Assembly: GCA_002838815.1 (NCBI GenBank) | Contig: LQGW01000052.1 | Location: 186,001-250,000, forward strand | Source of the DNA: Clostridiaceae bacterium JG1575 | GTDB taxonomy: Bacteria > Bacillota > Clostridia > Clostridiales > Clostridiaceae | Reading direction: 5' to 3' | DNA: 64,000 nucleotides | In this document: positions 8,424 to 17,342 of the stretch, one piece after another | How the letters are laid out: each line of letters begins with the position of its first letter | Position numbering within the stretch: position 1 is the stretch's first letter | Position numbers and translations under genes: made by a program | The notes under the pieces: generated by a model | What the model was told of the DNA's origin: nothing | Database searches by the model: none | Seen by the model: only the letters and a program-made list of their open reading frames with translations

Positions 8424-9711
8424 ATGACCATTGATTATGAGCGGCTACCCCTTAGGTATCTTTTATGTGTGGACGTAAAATCCTTTTTTGCAAGCGTTGA
8501 AGCGGTTCGGCGCGGGCTGGACCCTTTGAAGGCGTACGTGATTGTGGTCTCGGACCTGCGGCGGCCGGGGGCGGTGGTTCTTGCCTCCTCTCCCTTGGTG
8601 AAAAAAGAATACGGCATCAAGACCGGCAACCGAAAGTTTGAAATCCCCAAGGATCCGAAGCTTTTGGTGGTCAACCCCTCCATGGGGCTGTACCTCGAGG
8701 TCAACCGACAAATCAACGAGATTTTCCGAAACTTTGCCGCGGATGAAGATATCTTGGTGTATTCCATTGACGAATCCTTTTTGGATCTCACCGCCACGGC
8801 CCATCTGTTTGGGAATCCAGGGAGGGCGGCGCTGCTTTTGAAGGATCAGATTTATGAAAAAACGGGACTTTGCGTCACCATCGGCTTGGGCGACAATCCG
8901 CTTTTGGCCAAGTTGGCCTTGGATAACGCCGCGAAAAAAGCCAAACATCAAGTGGCCTACTGGTCTTATGAACGCATCCCCGAGACGCTCTGGCGCATTC
9001 CAAAGCTCACAGACTTTTGGGGCATCTCCCGCGGCTGGGCCAAGCGCTTGGATAAGCTGGGCATCCGCTCGGTGTATGCCTTGGCCCATTCGGATCCGAT
9101 GCTTTTGAAAGAACGCTTCGGCATCATGGGTTTGCAGCAATACTACCACGCCAACGGGGTGGATTACAGTGTGTTGTCAAAGCCGGCCCGCCCAGGGAGC
9201 CGAGGGTTCTCCAAGGGACAGGTTTTGATGCGCGATTATTTTTTTGAAGAAGAAATTCTCGTGATCTTGGATGAAATTATCGAAGAGGTGGCCCAGCGCC
9301 TACGGGCGCACCATTTGGTATGCCGTCGGGTGCACCTGAGCGTGGGCTACTCCGCAAAGCTCATGGAGACGGGCTTTTCCGTATCGCGGCGCCTAAAAAA
9401 GGACACGGCGGACACGGCAGGGCTGCAAAAGATGGCGCATGGGATTTTTGCCGAGCACTGGCAGGGCGCGCCCGTGCGTCAGATTCAGTTTGCTCTTAAC
9501 GATTTGAGTGAAGATGTGGGACGTCAGCTGAGCTTTTTTTGATGCAGAGCAAGAAAGCGAGCGGGTGGTGGATGAGGTCATGGATGAGCTGCGTCAGCGC
9601 TTTGGCAAAACGTCGATTTTCCGAGGCCACAGCCTTACGCAAAGCTCCACCTTTTTCGAGCGCGCCACTCACGTGGGGGGGCATAAGGGACGAAGCGAGG
9701 TACAGGAATGA
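8424..9711 (+). CDS. uvrX: Y-family DNA polymerase (UvrX/UmuC-like), reading frame interrupted in a T7 tract
   Basis: The protein is a translesion polymerase. It begins with the metal-binding DVKSFFASVEA, and has the second catalytic motif YSIDESFLD and a helix-hairpin-helix region (FWGISRGWAKRL). As written the frame ends at 9542 after 372 residues. Removing one T from the seven-T run at 9534-9540, or shifting +1 there, continues the frame for about 57 residues (FGKTSIFRGHSL, then ERATHVGGHKG). These match the known carboxy-terminal end of UvrX/DinB-type proteins. The extended frame stops at 9709-9711, overlapping the ATG of yolD. The ATG at 8424 follows GGAGGAGAGG. It could be a sequencing error, a mutation or programmed slippage. 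Confidence 0.85.
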
Positions 9712-10079
9712 CGTGGAAAAAACCGCGATCCGTTCCCCTGAAGGATCAGCTGTATGCCGACCGTTGCATGCTCAAATGGCAAGGCATGCTTTTGTCAGAT
9801 CACAACGAGCGCATCGACTATGAAAAGGACTGGGAGCGACAACGGCGCAAAGCGGAAGAAGGCGCGCGGCGATGGGATCTGGACCGATGGGATGAACTGA
9901 TTTTGGACTCTCTACAGGAGAAGACGATTCTTTGCTTTGTCTTGGAAGCGGAAGAAGGCGCCATAGTCTGTGGCTCGGTGCTTCGCTTGGAGGGCCAGGC
10001 GCTTTGGCTCAAAACAGACCGCGGACCGAGGAAGGTCTTGAAACAACAGGTGCGTGGCATTGAGCCCAAGGTCCCCTGA
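9708..10079 (+). CDS. YolD-like protein
   Basis: This 123-residue protein fits the YolD-like family, which is known to accompany UvrX-type polymerases in Firmicutes and their plasmids and phages. The DRCMLKWQGMLLSDH segment near residues 18-32 resembles the family core (R-x-M-x-K-W-x-P). The rest is a small beta-rich domain with an arginine/lysine-rich carboxy terminus. Its ATG overlaps the stop of the reconstructed uvrX frame by ATGA, so the two are translationally coupled and SOS-controlled together. The molecular role of YolD proteins is not established. Confidence 0.8.
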   Translation: MTWKKPRSVPLKDQLYADRCMLKWQGMLLSDHNERIDYEKDWERQRRKAEEGARRWDLDRWDELILDSLQEKTILCFVLEAEEGAIVCGSVLRLEGQALWLKTDRGPRKVLKQQVRGIEPKVP

Positions 10080-10211
10080 AATTGGGAAAAACAGGGATCG
10101 TCTTGGGCTCTAGATGCTTTTTTTTGAGAAACACAGGAAGGCTTTCTGCCATAGAAAACGCTCTTCATGAATCCGGCGTGGTTTCGCTCACGGCCTCTCT
10201 CATAAAGGGCG

Positions 10212-10239
10212 CATGCCCCCTCGGGGGGTTCTTTTTTTT
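10212..10239 (+). terminator. Terminator after the uvrX-yolD operon
   Basis: A short GC stem (CCCC-CTCG-GGGG) near 10216-10227 is followed by a tract of eight T. It lies about 135 bases after the yolD stop and before the fab promoter. Confidence 0.6.
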
Positions 10240-10298
10240 ACGGGTTTTTACCCGAACAGGCCGGCGGAACAAGGGTTGAATAGGAGAACCAATTTACC

Positions 10299-10326
10299 TT
10301 GACAATCAAAGCATTAAGCCTATAAT
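10299..10326 (+). promoter_or_regulatory. Promoter of the fab/acc operon
   Basis: A perfect TTGACA (10299-10304) and a perfect TATAAT (10321-10326) are 16 bases apart, 31 bases before the marR/fabT ATG. This is the strongest promoter seen in the window. Confidence 0.85.
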
Positions 10327-10344
10327 TAGGTCATCAAACTAATT
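10324..10344 (+). promoter_or_regulatory. Candidate FabT operator
   Basis: The inverted repeat AATTAG-N9-CTAATT overlaps the 3' end of the -10 element and the likely transcription start. The spacer contains ATCAAA, similar to half-sites bound by FabT regulators in streptococci. It is a plausible autoregulatory site of the MarR protein encoded immediately downstream. Confidence 0.5.
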
Positions 10345-10357
10345 TAAGGGAGTGGAT

Positions 10358-10837
10358 ATGAGCGATGATTTAGCTCAGCTCAATGAGGGGCCCATCCGCG
10401 TCTATGAAAAAATTGGGCGAGTGGAACAAAAAATGAAGGATCGGAGCCGCTGGAATCTGACGATTCATGAAATCCATGTTTTGGAGAAGATTTATGAAAA
10501 CCCAGCGACCAGCGTTGGCGAGCTTGAACAGCGATTGGGGGTTACGACGGCAACGGCGACCGTTTGCGTGCAAAAGCTTCAGCGCAAGGGATTTGTCCAA
10601 AAGGATCGTTGCGATCGGGATCTGCGGGCTGTAGGCCATTACGTCATCGGGGAAGGCCTAAAGGTGGTTTGGTTGCACCGCTTGTTTCATCGGCGCATGG
10701 TGAAACGCATGACGAAGGAGTTTTCCGAGCAGGAGCGGGAGGCGCTTTTGAGCGGTCTTTTGCAATTGGACGGCCATCTTATCCAAGTCTTGGACGCGCC
10801 CGCAAGTCCCCGGCGGCGCGAAAGGAAAGCACCATGA
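10358..10837 (+). CDS. fabT: MarR-family regulator, probable FabT
   Basis: The 159-residue protein has a MarR winged helix: a dimerisation helix, then TIHEIHVLEKI, the recognition helix around TTATATVCVQKLQRKGF, and a wing with DRCDRDLRAVGHYV. As the first gene of a fab/acc operon it matches FabT, which in streptococci and related bacteria represses fatty-acid synthesis genes in response to acyl-ACP. ATG at 10358 is chosen because AAGGGAG lies 5-6 bases upstream; a GTG two codons earlier is possible. The stop overlaps the fabH ATG (ATGA). Confidence 0.85.
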   Translation: MSDDLAQLNEGPIRVYEKIGRVEQKMKDRSRWNLTIHEIHVLEKIYENPATSVGELEQRLGVTTATATVCVQKLQRKGFVQKDRCDRDLRAVGHYVIGEGLKVVWLHRLFHRRMVKRMTKEFSEQEREALLSGLLQLDGHLIQVLDAPASPRRRERKAP

Positions 10838-11796
10838 GTTTTTACATTGCCGGAACCGGCCGGGCCGAACCGGAATTTATTTTGGACAACGCCATGCTGG
10901 AGGAGCTCGTGGAGACAAGCGATGAGTGGATCACCCAGCGTACGGGCATTAAAGAGCGGCACATCCTTCGGGAAGAAACCATGCGCTCCTTGGCCCATCA
11001 TGCGGCTCAAGAGGCTCTAGCGGATGCCGGAATCATGGCGAGCGAACTGGACCTCATTGTTTTTGCCACGGTGGGCGGCGATTACCGAACGCCCTCCCAG
11101 GCGTCCATTGTCTCCATGGATCTTGGCGTAAAGTGCCCGGCCATGGATCTCAATGCCGCCTGCACGGGTTTTTTATACGCATTAGATGTGGCGGATGCCT
11201 ATTTTCAGGCGGGAAAAGCCTCCTGCATCTTAGTGGTGGCCATGGAGATCATGAGTCGGTTTACCGATTATTCCGATCGACGCACCTGCGTGCTCTTTGG
11301 CGACGGCGGCGGCGCCGTCGTCTTGAAAAAAGGGGAGGGGCTCAAAGCCCTTCATCTTTCAGGAGAGGGCAACATTGAACCGCTATACATCCCCAACCTC
11401 TTCACTCCGACCCCCTGGCGAAAAGAGGCGCCACAAAAAGGAACGGTGGCGATGAAGGGGCCGCAAGTGTATCAATTCGCCGTGGGGGCTTTTTTAAGGG
11501 AGATGGATCAGTGCCTTTCGGCAGCCCACCTCACAGCGAAGGACCTAGATCTCATCATCCCCCATCAAGCCAACGCCCGCATCATTGAAAGCGCTCGGGT
11601 CAAATGGGGCCTGCCCCATGAGGTATTCATCAACGAGGTGGCCCGCAGGGGGAATACCTCCTCGGGGTCCATTCCATTACTTTTGGACGAGCTCAACCGC
11701 AGCGGTCGCTTGAAAGAGGGCATGCTCCTGGCCCTTGTGGCCTTTGGCGGCGGAATGACTTCAGGGGGTGCCATCTTGAAGTGGCAAAAAAACTAG
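10834..11796 (+). CDS. fabH: 3-oxoacyl-ACP synthase III
   Basis: FabH condenses acetyl-CoA or another primer with malonyl-ACP to start fatty-acid synthesis. The 320-residue protein shows the catalytic cysteine in NAACTGF, the histidine in PHQAN and the asparagine in RGNTSSGS. It opens with the substrate-binding region SDEWITQRTGI. Length is normal. The ATG overlaps the stop of the MarR gene by four bases, which implies translational coupling. Confidence 0.96.
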   Translation: MSFYIAGTGRAEPEFILDNAMLEELVETSDEWITQRTGIKERHILREETMRSLAHHAAQEALADAGIMASELDLIVFATVGGDYRTPSQASIVSMDLGVKCPAMDLNAACTGFLYALDVADAYFQAGKASCILVVAMEIMSRFTDYSDRRTCVLFGDGGGAVVLKKGEGLKALHLSGEGNIEPLYIPNLFTPTPWRKEAPQKGTVAMKGPQVYQFAVGAFLREMDQCLSAAHLTAKDLDLIIPHQANARIIESARVKWGLPHEVFINEVARRGNTSSGSIPLLLDELNRSGRLKEGMLLALVAFGGGMTSGGAILKWQKN

Positions 11797-11896
11797 CCGC
11801 GGGATGGGGACGACAAGGTGCCCCCCTCACAAAACCCATCCGTCGCGTTCTAAGAAACGGGGAGTGCAAAAATAAAAAATGTGGAGGATTAAACCA

Positions 11897-12118
11897 ATGG
11901 TATTTGAAAAAGTCGCACAGGCAATCGCACAGTATAAGGAAATGGACACCGCAGCCATCACGCTGCAGACGAGCTTTGAAGAATTGGGGCTGGACTCTTT
12001 GGATATGGTGGAACTGATCATGACGCTAGAAGACTCGGTAGGAGTTCAAGTGGAAATGGAGGAACAGCTGCGCACGGTGGGGGAGGTCGTGTCCCTCATC
12101 GAAGCGGCGCAAAAATAA
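11897..12118 (+). CDS. acpP: Acyl carrier protein
   Basis: This 73-residue acidic protein carries growing fatty acyl chains on a phosphopantetheine arm attached to the serine in LGLDSLDMVEL. The composition and the helix pattern are typical. ATG 11897 is chosen because GGAGG lies about 10 bases upstream; an in-frame ATG at 11879 falls before that site. It lies between fabH and fabD, where Firmicute fab operons usually carry it. Confidence 0.95.
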   Translation: MVFEKVAQAIAQYKEMDTAAITLQTSFEELGLDSLDMVELIMTLEDSVGVQVEMEEQLRTVGEVVSLIEAAQK

Positions 12119-12297
12119 CTCCTCACGCAAAATAAGGATAAGGATTCCCCCGCTTTCAGGAGCCCGCATTACGCAGCGCACTCGAATCCGATCGTTTTAA
12201 GGACATTCTCAACGGACGGGGGAGAGTGCCTTTTCTTATTCCATACCTTAAAATAAGCCCCGCGCGGGCCATTAAGAGACGAAGGAGGAATTGCCTT
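12119..12297 (+). other. Gap between acpP and fabD with possible hairpins
   Basis: This 179-base gap is the largest within the fab operon, and no frame is open across it. In streptococcal operons of the same order, fabK occupies this position. Two pairs of complementary segments are present (a CCCCCG/CGGGGG pair, and GCACTC near 12178 with GAGTGC near 12224). It may hold a regulatory or processing hairpin, but no T-tract marks a terminator. Confidence 0.4.
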
Positions 12298-13227
12298 TTG
12301 AGGAAGACTGCATTTTTATTTCCCGGACAGGGTTCGCAAAAAGTCGGCATGCTAGAAGAGTTCTGGCAGGAACTGTCCCTTCAGGATCAACAATCCTTTG
12401 AGGAGAGCTTTCCTGGATTAAGCGAAACCATTGGGTCGTTGGACCAGGTGCGGATCGATGCGTTTGCCGCACCCTTGGTCTACACCAGTGCCGTATTGAG
12501 CGCTAAGGCGCTTTTGGAAGAAGGCGTGACGCCAGATGCTCTTGCCGGGTTTTCCTTGGGGGAGATTCCGGCGCTGTGGGCCGCGGGAATGATGGAGGAA
12601 GAAGGGAACCGACGTCTGGCGGCGGTGCGAACCCAGGCCATGGTCGAGGCGGCCCAAAAAAGTCCCGGATCTATGGCGGCAATCCTCGGAGTGCCTGCGG
12701 CCCAAGTGAGGGATGTACTCAAGCAGGAGCAGGAGGTTTTTGCCGTGAACTTCAATACGCCCAATCAAACGGTGATCTCTGGGACGCCTTCAAAAGTTCG
12801 GGAGTGGTCGTCGTATTTCAAAACCCAGGGAGGCCGGGTGTTGCCGCTTCCCGTGCAGGGGGCCTTTCATACCCCCGCCATGGCGGAGGGGTCTTGCGCC
12901 ATGGCGCGTTTTTTAGAGGACAACCCCCTGAAGGATCCTCAATTGCCGCTGTGGGCCAACGTCACAGGTAGGCCCTATCCTAAAGGAGCGGGAAAAAAGG
13001 AGTTGCTGCTGCGTCAGGCGCAATCACCGGTGCAGTGGGTCAAGACCATCGAATCGCTTTTTGATCAGGGCGTTCGAACTTTTATCGAAGTCGGTTATGG
13101 AAACACCCTGCGCAACTTGACGGCGCGGATTCTTCCCGCACAACCATTGACCCTCCTTGGGGTCAGCGATCGCCAAAGTGCGCGGGAGGCTGCGGCCGTA
13201 TGGAAAGGAGAAGTGAACAATGGATAA
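12298..13227 (+). CDS. fabD: Malonyl-CoA:ACP transacylase
   Basis: FabD transfers malonyl from CoA to ACP. The 309-residue protein begins with the conserved FPGQGSQ, has the nucleophile serine in GFSLGE, the arginine in AVRTQAM and the catalytic histidine in GAFHTP. The start is inferred to be TTG at 12298 because GGAGG lies 9 bases upstream and the FabD core starts five residues later. The open frame runs back to 12226 but the extra residues are unlike the family. Its end overlaps fabG by 8 bases. Confidence 0.93.
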   Translation: MRKTAFLFPGQGSQKVGMLEEFWQELSLQDQQSFEESFPGLSETIGSLDQVRIDAFAAPLVYTSAVLSAKALLEEGVTPDALAGFSLGEIPALWAAGMMEEEGNRRLAAVRTQAMVEAAQKSPGSMAAILGVPAAQVRDVLKQEQEVFAVNFNTPNQTVISGTPSKVREWSSYFKTQGGRVLPLPVQGAFHTPAMAEGSCAMARFLEDNPLKDPQLPLWANVTGRPYPKGAGKKELLLRQAQSPVQWVKTIESLFDQGVRTFIEVGYGNTLRNLTARILPAQPLTLLGVSDRQSAREAAAVWKGEVNNG

Positions 13228-13945
13228 GCCAATTGTGGTCGTCACCGGAGGGACTCGAGGGATTGGTCGAGCCTGCGCGCTGCGTTTTTTAAAGGGCGGA
13301 GCCCGAGTGGCCCTCATTCATTCGGGAGGCCCCCTTGCCAAAGAATGGGAAGACGCTTTGGGGGAGGATCTAAAAGCCTACCCATGCGATGTGCGCAGCA
13401 AAGAAGCGGTGGATGCTGCCCTCCAAATGATTTTGAAAGACTTTGGTACGGTGGATGTGCTCATCAACTCGGCGGGAATCACCAAAGATCGACTGCTTCT
13501 CTCCATGAAGGAAGAGGACTTTGACGAGGTGATTTCTGTGAATCTTAAAGGAACGTATCTTTGGATGCATGCGGAGTACCCGATCCTAATGCGTAAGAGA
13601 AACGGTGCGATCGTCAATCTTGCGTCCATCGTGGGCCTAACGGGCAATAAGGGACAGGCCAACTATGCGGCGTCCAAAGCGGGGGTCATCGGACTGACCA
13701 AGTCCGTTGCCAAAGAGCTGGCCGGACGTGGGGTGCGGGTCAACGCTGTGGCGCCAGGGTTCATAGAAACCCAGATGACGCAAAAAATGCCCCATGCCGC
13801 AAAACAAGAGCTGCTGGGCGCAATTCCCATGAAACGAGCCGGCCGGCCCGAAGAGGTGGCAGAGCTTTGTTATTTTCTAGCCTCTGAGGCTGCGCAATAC
13901 ATCACCGGACAGGTTTTGGTGGTGGATGGAGGATTGTCGTTATGA
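13220..13945 (+). CDS. fabG: 3-oxoacyl-ACP reductase
   Basis: FabG reduces 3-oxoacyl-ACP with NADPH. The 241-residue short-chain dehydrogenase has the cofactor motif TGGTRGIG, the NSAG motif, the catalytic serine in ASIVG and the YxxxK pair in YAASKAG, plus the PGFIET loop and the C-terminal DGG. It overlaps fabD and fabF by 8 and 4 bases, so the operon is tightly coupled. Confidence 0.96.
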   Translation: MDKPIVVVTGGTRGIGRACALRFLKGGARVALIHSGGPLAKEWEDALGEDLKAYPCDVRSKEAVDAALQMILKDFGTVDVLINSAGITKDRLLLSMKEEDFDEVISVNLKGTYLWMHAEYPILMRKRNGAIVNLASIVGLTGNKGQANYAASKAGVIGLTKSVAKELAGRGVRVNAVAPGFIETQMTQKMPHAAKQELLGAIPMKRAGRPEEVAELCYFLASEAAQYITGQVLVVDGGLSL

Positions 13946-15180
13946 AGCGTGTTGTGGTCACGGGGATGGGCGTCGTCTCTCCCTTGGGCAATAAGGTCCG
14001 CGCCTTTGAAGAAGCGATTTTTGCCGGGCGCCATGGCATCGGCCCCATCACCCGGTTTGATGCCTCGGAGTTTAAGGTAAAAATCGCCGCTCAGGTGAAG
14101 GATTTTGATCCCAAAGAGGTGCTGGAGCCCAAAGTCGCGCGCCGCACCGATTTGTTCTGCCAGTATGCGCTTGTAGCGGCGAAAGAAGCCATGGATATGG
14201 CGGCGTTTCCCGAAGGATCCTTGGATTTGGACCGATGCGGCGTCTATGTGGGCTCCGGCATTGGGGGCCTATTGACCATTGAGGAGGGGGTGCGCACGTT
14301 GGATGCCAAGGGACCGCGAAGAGTGTCCCCCTTTTTGATTCCAACAATGATTGGCAACATGGCCTCGGGCCTCATTGCCATCCGCTATGGATTCGCCGGG
14401 CCGACGTTGCCCATCGTCACGGCCTGTGCGACTTCCACCAATGCCATTGGGGAAGCGTTTCGAGCCATTGCATCGGGGCAGGCCGAGGTTATTGCCGCAG
14501 GGGGGACCGAGAGCTCCATTACGGATTTGGGGGTGGCGGGATTTACCGCGTGCATGGCGCTTTGTGAAAGCAACGATCCCGACCGTTCCTCCATTCCCTT
14601 TGATGGGGACCGCTCGGGTTTTGTCATCGGAGAAGGGGCCGGAGTGCTGATTCTTGAAGAGCTTGAGCACGCCAAGGCCCGCAACGCGGTGATTTATGCG
14701 GAAGTGACTGGGTACGGCAACCGCTGCGATGCCCATCATATGACGGCCCCGGATCCTGAGGCCCGTGGAGCCGCCAGCGCCATTCGTGCGGCCTTAGCCG
14801 AGGCCGGGGGCATTGATGCGAAAACCACATACTATAACGCCCATGGAACCAGCACCCCCCTCAATGATAAGACTGAAACGTTGGCCCTTAAAAAAGCCTT
14901 TGGTGCGGCGGCTCAAGAGTTGGCCATTAGCGCCACCAAGTCCATGACGGGCCACATGCTGGGAGCTGCCGGCGCGGTGGAGGCCATTGCTTCGATTTTG
15001 GCGCTTTTAGCCAATAAAGTGCCGCCCACCATCGGCTATCGGGTGAAAGATCCTGAGTGCGACTTGAACTATACGCCCAATGCGGCCGCATCTCGCCCCT
15101 TAGAGCATGCTGTTTCTGCCTCCTTGGGCTTTGGCGGGCATAACGCCGTGCTTGTATTGAGGAAATATCATGGAAGATAA
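13942..15180 (+). CDS. fabF: 3-oxoacyl-ACP synthase II
   Basis: FabF elongates acyl-ACP with malonyl-ACP. The 412-residue condensing enzyme has the active cysteine in TACATSTNA, the first histidine in NAHGTSTPLND, the lysine in ATKSMTGH and the second histidine in that same segment, and the C-terminal GFGGHNA. Length is typical. Its stop overlaps the accB start by 11 bases. Confidence 0.97.
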   Translation: MKRVVVTGMGVVSPLGNKVRAFEEAIFAGRHGIGPITRFDASEFKVKIAAQVKDFDPKEVLEPKVARRTDLFCQYALVAAKEAMDMAAFPEGSLDLDRCGVYVGSGIGGLLTIEEGVRTLDAKGPRRVSPFLIPTMIGNMASGLIAIRYGFAGPTLPIVTACATSTNAIGEAFRAIASGQAEVIAAGGTESSITDLGVAGFTACMALCESNDPDRSSIPFDGDRSGFVIGEGAGVLILEELEHAKARNAVIYAEVTGYGNRCDAHHMTAPDPEARGAASAIRAALAEAGGIDAKTTYYNAHGTSTPLNDKTETLALKKAFGAAAQELAISATKSMTGHMLGAAGAVEAIASILALLANKVPPTIGYRVKDPECDLNYTPNAAASRPLEHAVSASLGFGGHNAVLVLRKYHGR

Positions 15181-15604
15181 ATTGCGCCTTTTGGCGAAGG
15201 TTTTGAAAGAATACGGATTGACGGGCATCTCCCTGGAAGAAGCAGAGGTGAAAATTCATTTGGAAAAAACACCGCCGGCTAAAGCCCCCGGAGCTTTCTT
15301 CTCATTGCCCCAATCCATTGAGAAGGTCCCGGAAGAAGCTCATGCAGAGCAAGCGACTCAAGAGGCGAGCGAACAAATCCTTGCCCCCTTGGCGGGAATT
15401 TATTACAGCCGCCCTGCCCCCAACGCCCGGCCGTTTGTTCGAGAGGGCGCTTCGGTCAAGGCTGGGGATATCCTTTGCATCATCGAATCCATGAAAATTA
15501 TGAATGAAATCAAGGCGCCCCGGGATCTGACGGTTATAAAGATTCGAAAGCGCGACGAGGAGGTTGCCCAGTACAATGAACCACTCTTTGAGGTGACGCC
15601 ATGA
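15170..15604 (+). CDS. accB: Biotin carboxyl carrier protein of acetyl-CoA carboxylase
   Basis: The 144-residue protein carries biotin on the lysine in ESMKIMNEI (canonical EAMKMMN). That lysine lies within a carboxy-terminal lipoyl-like domain (about residues 65-144), which is preceded by a charged linker. The YYSRPAP segment matches the BCCP thumb region. It sits between fabF and fabZ, and the biotin ligase birA and transporter bioY lie just after the operon. The stop overlaps fabZ by ATGA. Confidence 0.95.
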   Translation: MEDKLRLLAKVLKEYGLTGISLEEAEVKIHLEKTPPAKAPGAFFSLPQSIEKVPEEAHAEQATQEASEQILAPLAGIYYSRPAPNARPFVREGASVKAGDILCIIESMKIMNEIKAPRDLTVIKIRKRDEEVAQYNEPLFEVTP

Positions 15605-16017
15605 ATCGGGAGGCGCTGAAACGAATCATGCCCCATCGGGAGCCCATGCTGCTTTTGGATGAGGCAGTCGTCGTGAATGAAACCACGGCGCACGCAACCG
15701 TGCGACTGCGCGGGGATGAGTTTTTCCTCCAGGGGCATTTTCCCGGCAATCCCGTGTTGCCGGGCGTCATTCAATGCGAGATGATGGCTCAAGCCTGTGC
15801 GGTGCTCCTCGGGGAGGGCGGGAAGAAAATCCCTTACTTTACTGGGATTCGCGAGGCTAAATTTCGTGCGCCCATTCGACCGGGGGATTTACTAAAGATC
15901 GAAGCGGTCCTCACCCGAACCCGCGCGCCCTTCTATTTTGCCAAGGCTCAAATTCGGGTCGCAAATCGCCTAGCCGCTGAAGCTGAGATCTCCTTCGCCC
16001 TTATGGAGGACACCTAA
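15601..16017 (+). CDS. fabZ: 3-hydroxyacyl-ACP dehydratase
   Basis: FabZ removes water from 3-hydroxyacyl-ACP. The 138-residue hot-dog protein has the conserved LPHR-like MPHREPMLL, the catalytic histidine in GHFPGNPVLPGV and the glutamate in QCEMMAQ. Length is normal. It shares one base with the accC start (TAATG). Confidence 0.96.
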   Translation: MNREALKRIMPHREPMLLLDEAVVVNETTAHATVRLRGDEFFLQGHFPGNPVLPGVIQCEMMAQACAVLLGEGGKKIPYFTGIREAKFRAPIRPGDLLKIEAVLTRTRAPFYFAKAQIRVANRLAAEAEISFALMEDT

Positions 16018-17339
16018 TGTTTTCAAAAATACTCGTGGCCAATCGCGGAGAAATTGCCGTGCGGATCATTCGGGCCTGCCGAGAGATGGGCATTGAAACC
16101 GTCTCGGTGTACTCATTGCCCGACAAGGAATCCTTACATGTTTTGATGGCGGATGAGGCATACTGCATCGGACCGGGGCGGGTGAAGGACAGCTATCTTA
16201 ATATGGGGGCGATCCTGGCCATCGCTCAAAAAACCGGATGCCACGCCATTCATCCAGGCTATGGGTTGCTGGCGGAAAATGCCGCCTTCGCCCAGGCGTG
16301 TCGGGAGGAAGGCCTCGTATTCATCGGACCTCGTCCGGAAACCATCACTCGGATGGGAGATAAAGAGGAAGCACGTCGGGTGATGAAGGAAGCGAAGGTC
16401 CCGGTGGTTCCAGGGCTTGAGGATGTGCAGGATCTGGAAGCGGCCAAGGCCTTTGCCCAAAAGGTGGGCTACCCCCTGCTGATTAAAGCTGCTGCTGGCG
16501 GCGGCGGCAAAGGCATCCGCAAAGTTAATGAAGTGGGAGACTGGGAAAGCCAGTGGCAGATGGCCCGCCAAGAAGCGGCATCTTCGTTCATGGACGAGAC
16601 GCTGTACCTTGAAAAATTCTTGCAACACGTCAAGCACGTGGAGGTTCAGGTGCTTTGCGATACCTTGGGTCACTGCCTGATTTTAGGAGAGCGCGACTGC
16701 TCGGTGCAGCGGAAAAACCAAAAACTCTTGGAAGAATCCCCCTGTACTCTGCTTTGTGAACATGAACGGGCCGCTCTTTATGCCCACAGCAAAAAAGCGG
16801 TGGAACGCATTGGCTATGTGGGGGCGGGCACGTTGGAATTTCTCATGGATGAAGAGCGAAACTTCTACTTTATGGAGATGAACACCCGCCTTCAGGTGGA
16901 GCATCCCGTGACGGAAATGGTCACGGATGTGGATTTATTGCAATGGCAGATCCGCATCGCGGCCGGGGCATCCATTGAAAAACTGAACGTTACGGCGCGA
17001 GGGCATGCCATTGAATGCCGTATTTTGGCGGAGAACCCTCAAGAGGGGTATCGCCCAAGCTTTGGCCGGATTGAATTTCTCCACAGCCCCGGGGGACCCA
17101 ACGTCCGGTTTGATACCTTTATTTATTCAGGGTGTACCATCTCGCCCTTCTACGACTCCATGGTGGGGAAACTCATCGTTTGGAGCTCCACACGGGAGGA
17201 ATCCATCCGAAAAATGCGCGCCGCGCTGGGGGAATTGATTATCGAAGGAATTGACACCACCACGGCCTTTCATTTAAATCTTTTAAACCACGAAAAATTC
17301 CTCGAAGGTACCTTCACCACCGGGGATTTGGAGACCTAG
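16017..17339 (+). CDS. accC: Biotin carboxylase subunit of acetyl-CoA carboxylase
   Basis: AccC carboxylates the biotin of AccB with bicarbonate and ATP. The 440-residue ATP-grasp enzyme shows IHPGYGLLAENA, the glycine-rich ATP loop AAAGGGGKG, the metal-binding EMNTRLQVEHPVTE and the LxxxER motif GERDCSVQRK. Length is close to the usual 445-450. The next gene starts 3 bases after its stop. Confidence 0.97.
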   Translation: MFSKILVANRGEIAVRIIRACREMGIETVSVYSLPDKESLHVLMADEAYCIGPGRVKDSYLNMGAILAIAQKTGCHAIHPGYGLLAENAAFAQACREEGLVFIGPRPETITRMGDKEEARRVMKEAKVPVVPGLEDVQDLEAAKAFAQKVGYPLLIKAAAGGGGKGIRKVNEVGDWESQWQMARQEAASSFMDETLYLEKFLQHVKHVEVQVLCDTLGHCLILGERDCSVQRKNQKLLEESPCTLLCEHERAALYAHSKKAVERIGYVGAGTLEFLMDEERNFYFMEMNTRLQVEHPVTEMVTDVDLLQWQIRIAAGASIEKLNVTARGHAIECRILAENPQEGYRPSFGRIEFLHSPGGPNVRFDTFIYSGCTISPFYDSMVGKLIVWSSTREESIRKMRAALGELIIEGIDTTTAFHLNLLNHEKFLEGTFTTGDLET

Positions 17340-17342
17340 CCC

